NCBI GenBank assembly: GCA_007120155.1
Contig: SKOF01000413.1
Span: 1 to 5,582, forward strand
Source of the DNA: Thioalkalivibrio sp.
Lineage (GTDB): Bacteria; Pseudomonadota; Gammaproteobacteria; Ectothiorhodospirales; Ectothiorhodospiraceae
DNA length: 5,582 bases
Reading direction: 5' to 3'
The notes below the pieces were generated by a model that was not told the origin of the DNA, searched no databases, and saw nothing but the letters and a program-made list of their open reading frames with translations. The first letter of the stretch is position 1. Every line of letters starts with the position of its first letter. The position numbers and the translations under genes were made by a program. Of the stretch, positions 3,528-5,582 are shown one piece after another.

Positions 3528-5582
3528 ATGGCTCCCCCCGCCAACGAGAGGCCCGCAACCCGGGCATGGCATGCACGCGACGCGCAGGAGACGCTTTCGC
3601 GCTGGCACACCGAACGCCGGGGCCTGAGCAGTGACGACGCGCGGGAACGCCTGGACCGGTACGGACACAATGCCCTCCCCCCGCCGGAGAAGGCAGGCCC
3701 GTTGCTGCGCTTTCTGCGCCATTTCCACAATGTGCTGATCTACATCCTGCTGGTGGCCGCGCTCGGCACCGCATTGCTGGGCCACTGGGTGGACACCGGC
3801 GTGATCCTCGCCGTGGTGCTCATCAACACCATGATCGGGTTCATCCAGGAGGGCAAGGCGGAAAAGGCGCTGGACGCCATCCGCAACATGCTCTCGCCCA
3901 AGGCGGCGGTGATGCGAGACGGCAAGCGGCGCGAGGTGCCCGCGGACGAACTGGTGCCCGGCGATATCGTCTACCTCCAGGCCGGAGACCGGGTGCCCGC
4001 AGACCTGCGCCTTCTGGAAGTGAAGAACCTGCGCGTGGAAGAGGCGGTGCTCACCGGCGAATCGGTGCCGGTGGAAAAGGCCGTTGACCCCGTGGCCGAG
4101 GACGCGCCTCTGGGCGATCGCGCCTGCATGGCCTTCTCCGGAACACTGGTGGCCTTCGGCCGGGGGACGGGCGTGGTGGTGGGCACCGGCGCGCACACCG
4201 AGATCGGGCGCATCTCCGAGATGCTCGGCGAGGTGGAGAGCCTGCAGACGCCGCTGGTGCGCCAGATGGAGCAGTTCGGCCACTGGCTGGCGGTGGTGAT
4301 CATCTTCATCTCCGCCGCCACGTTCGCCTTCGGTTACTGGATACGCAGCTACCCCCTGGACGAAATGTTCCTGGCGGCGGTCAGCCTCGCCGTGTCCACC
4401 ATCCCGGAAGGGCTGCCCGCCATCATGACCATCGCATTGGCCATCGGCGTGCAGAAGATGGCGAAACGCAACGCCATCATCCGCCGCCTGCCGGCCGTGG
4501 AGACCCTGGGCTCCGTGTCCGCCATCTGTTCGGACAAGACCGGTACGCTCACGCGCAACGAGATGACCGTGCAGACGGTGGTCACGGCGGAGCAGCGCTT
4601 CGATGTCACCGGGGTGGGCTACGAACCCCGCGGGGGATTCCTGCTGGGCGACGACGACGTGGATCCCGACGACCATCCGGTACTGTGCGATACCCTGCTG
4701 GCCGGCCTGCTCTGCAACGACGCGGTACTGTTCGAGCGCGAGGGCCAGTGGATCATGGAGGGCGATCCCACCGAGGGCGCCCTGGTCACCGCCGCCTGCA
4801 AGTCAGGCCTCGACCCGCACCAGCAGCAGGAGCGGCTGCCGCGCACCGACGTGATCCCCTTCGAGTCCGATCACAAGTACATGGCCACCCTGCACCACGA
4901 CCACGAAGGCCACGGGCGCGTGTTCTTGAAGGGGGCGCCGGAGCGGGTGCTGTCCCTGTGCGAAAGCCAGCGGGAAGGAGACAGGGACGCGCCCAACGAC
5001 CCGCAGGACTGGCACCGGCACATGGAGGAGGTCGCAGCAAGGGGCCAGCGGCTGCTGGCGGTAGCCGTGCGCGACGCCGCGCCGGAGCAACGCGACCTCA
5101 CCTACGCGCACATCGAGGAAGGCGGCTTCACCCTGCTGGCGCTGCTGGGCATCATTGATCCGCCCCGGGACGAGGCCATCGCCGCCGTGAAGGAATGCCG
5201 GGACGCGGGCATCCAGGTGAAGATGATCACCGGGGATCACCTGGTCACCGCCCGGGCCATCGGCGAGCAGTTGGGCATGGGCAACGGCATCGCCGCGCTT
5301 TCCGGCCACGAACTGGAGGAGATGGACGAGGACGCCATGCGCCGCGCTGTGCAGGAGGCGGACGTCTTCGCCCGCACCACCCCTGAGCACAAGCTGCGCC
5401 TGGTGCAGGCCCTGCAGGCGGACGGGCGCATCGTGGCCATGACCGGCGACGGCGTGAACGATGCCCCGGCACTCAAGCGCGCCGACGTGGGCGTGGCCAT
5501 GGGGCTGAAGGGCACCGAGGCCGCCAAGGAGGCCGCCGAGATGGTGCTGACCGACGACAACTTCGCCTCCATCGCCCACGCC
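3528..5582 (+). CDS. P2-type cation-transporting ATPase (partial, C-terminus beyond window)
   Basis: 685 codons remain open at the right edge; the family is about 900 residues long. This inner-membrane pump couples ATP hydrolysis to cation transport. Residues 15-60 form the cation-ATPase N-terminal domain (LSRWHTERRGLSSDDARERL, then RYGHNALP). Helices M1 and M2 lie at about 68-84 and 89-106. The actuator domain carries LTGES (TGES 176-179). M3 is at about 251-271, and M4 carries IPEGLP (292-297). The phosphorylated aspartate is D336 in CSDKTGTLT. The nucleotide domain has KGAPE (468-472), followed by MITGD (566-570) and TGDGVNDAPA (from 639). There is no N-terminal CxxC metal domain and no CPC motif in M4, so this is not a P1B heavy-metal pump. 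PEGLP fits the P2 Ca/Na/K-like group. The ion cannot be fixed because M5 and M6 lie outside. The ATG has AAGGA (3515-3519) eight bases upstream. No catalytic motif is damaged. Confidence 0.92.
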   Translation, partial: MAPPANERPATRAWHARDAQETLSRWHTERRGLSSDDARERLDRYGHNALPPPEKAGPLLRFLRHFHNVLIYILLVAALGTALLGHWVDTGVILAVVLINTMIGFIQEGKAEKALDAIRNMLSPKAAVMRDGKRREVPADELVPGDIVYLQAGDRVPADLRLLEVKNLRVEEAVLTGESVPVEKAVDPVAEDAPLGDRACMAFSGTLVAFGRGTGVVVGTGAHTEIGRISEMLGEVESLQTPLVRQMEQFGHWLAVVIIFISAATFAFGYWIRSYPLDEMFLAAVSLAVSTIPEGLPAIMTIALAIGVQKMAKRNAIIRRLPAVETLGSVSAICSDKTGTLTRNEMTVQTVVTAEQRFDVTGVGYEPRGGFLLGDDDVDPDDHPVLCDTLLAGLLCNDAVLFEREGQWIMEGDPTEGALVTAACKSGLDPHQQQERLPRTDVIPFESDHKYMATLHHDHEGHGRVFLKGAPERVLSLCESQREGDRDAPNDPQDWHRHMEEVAARGQRLLAVAVRDAAPEQRDLTYAHIEEGGFTLLALLGIIDPPRDEAIAAVKECRDAGIQVKMITGDHLVTARAIGEQLGMGNGIAALSGHELEEMDEDAMRRAVQEADVFARTTPEHKLRLVQALQADGRIVAMTGDGVNDAPALKRADVGVAMGLKGTEAAKEAAEMVLTDDNFASIAHA

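Noticed and set aside
3411..4676. A 421-codon minus-strand open frame, rich in His and Gly
   Set aside because: It lies opposite the P-type ATPase, whose catalytic motifs are all intact on the plus strand. The His/Gln/Gly-rich translation is what antisense of such a gene gives.
3528..5582. P-type ATPase as a mercury/heavy-metal (P1B) efflux pump linked to merR
   Set aside because: It lacks N-terminal metal-binding CxxC domains and a CPC/CPx motif in M4 (it has PEGLP), and it is separated from merR/GDCCVxC by a pseudogene and a repeat, so a shared operon is not supported.
1..5582. CRISPR arrays, tRNA or rRNA genes, integrases or transposases
   Set aside because: None seen on reading both strands: no regularly spaced repeats, no tRNA-like cloverleaf, and no recombinase motifs in any supported frame.

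Overview
The window is high-GC DNA, dense in genes, with Shine-Dalgarno sites close to its start codons. It probably comes from a free-living gammaproteobacterium. Three things point there: a PA2778/PA2779-type gene set, a Tn21/Tn501-like MerR regulator with its operator, and a REP-doublet hairpin of the kind common in gammaproteobacterial intergenic DNA. A halo- or alkaliphilic purple-sulfur relative (Ectothiorhodospiraceae-like) is plausible, but this is inference only.

Layout. (1) Positions 1-189, minus strand: the N-terminal 63 codons of a UMF1/Atg22-like MFS transporter, cut by the window edge. (2) Positions 190-361: a divergent intergenic region with a candidate promoter facing right. 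(3) Positions 362-2238, plus strand: a compact three-gene operon. Two tandem paralogues of the PA2779 family (signal peptide, helical exported domain, one C-terminal membrane helix) are followed, with a one-base overlap, by a PA2778-family lipoprotein that joins a C39-like cysteine peptidase domain to TPR repeats. (4) Positions 2276-2952: a divergent metal-response pair. merR (minus) and a small nine-cysteine GDCCVxC-type protein (plus) share one operator that closely resembles the classical mercury-resistance operator. No merT, merP or merA is visible. (5) Positions 2953-3527: gene-poor DNA holding a 3' remnant of an outer-membrane beta-barrel gene and a REP doublet (REPIN-like). (6) Positions 3528-5582, plus strand: the first 685 codons of a P2-type cation-transporting ATPase, open at the right edge.

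How the parts may work together. The PA2779/PA2778 operon looks like a self-contained cell-envelope module: a lipid-anchored papain-like peptidase encoded with two membrane-anchored small proteins that could be its substrates. Both small proteins carry an identical LPAGAG motif just before the membrane helix, which suggests a testable cleavage site. The MerR/GDCCVxC pair looks like a reduced mercury- or thiophilic-metal-responsive switch. The neighbouring P-type ATPase is a P2 (Ca/Na/Mn-like) rather than a P1B heavy-metal pump, so no functional link to merR should be assumed.
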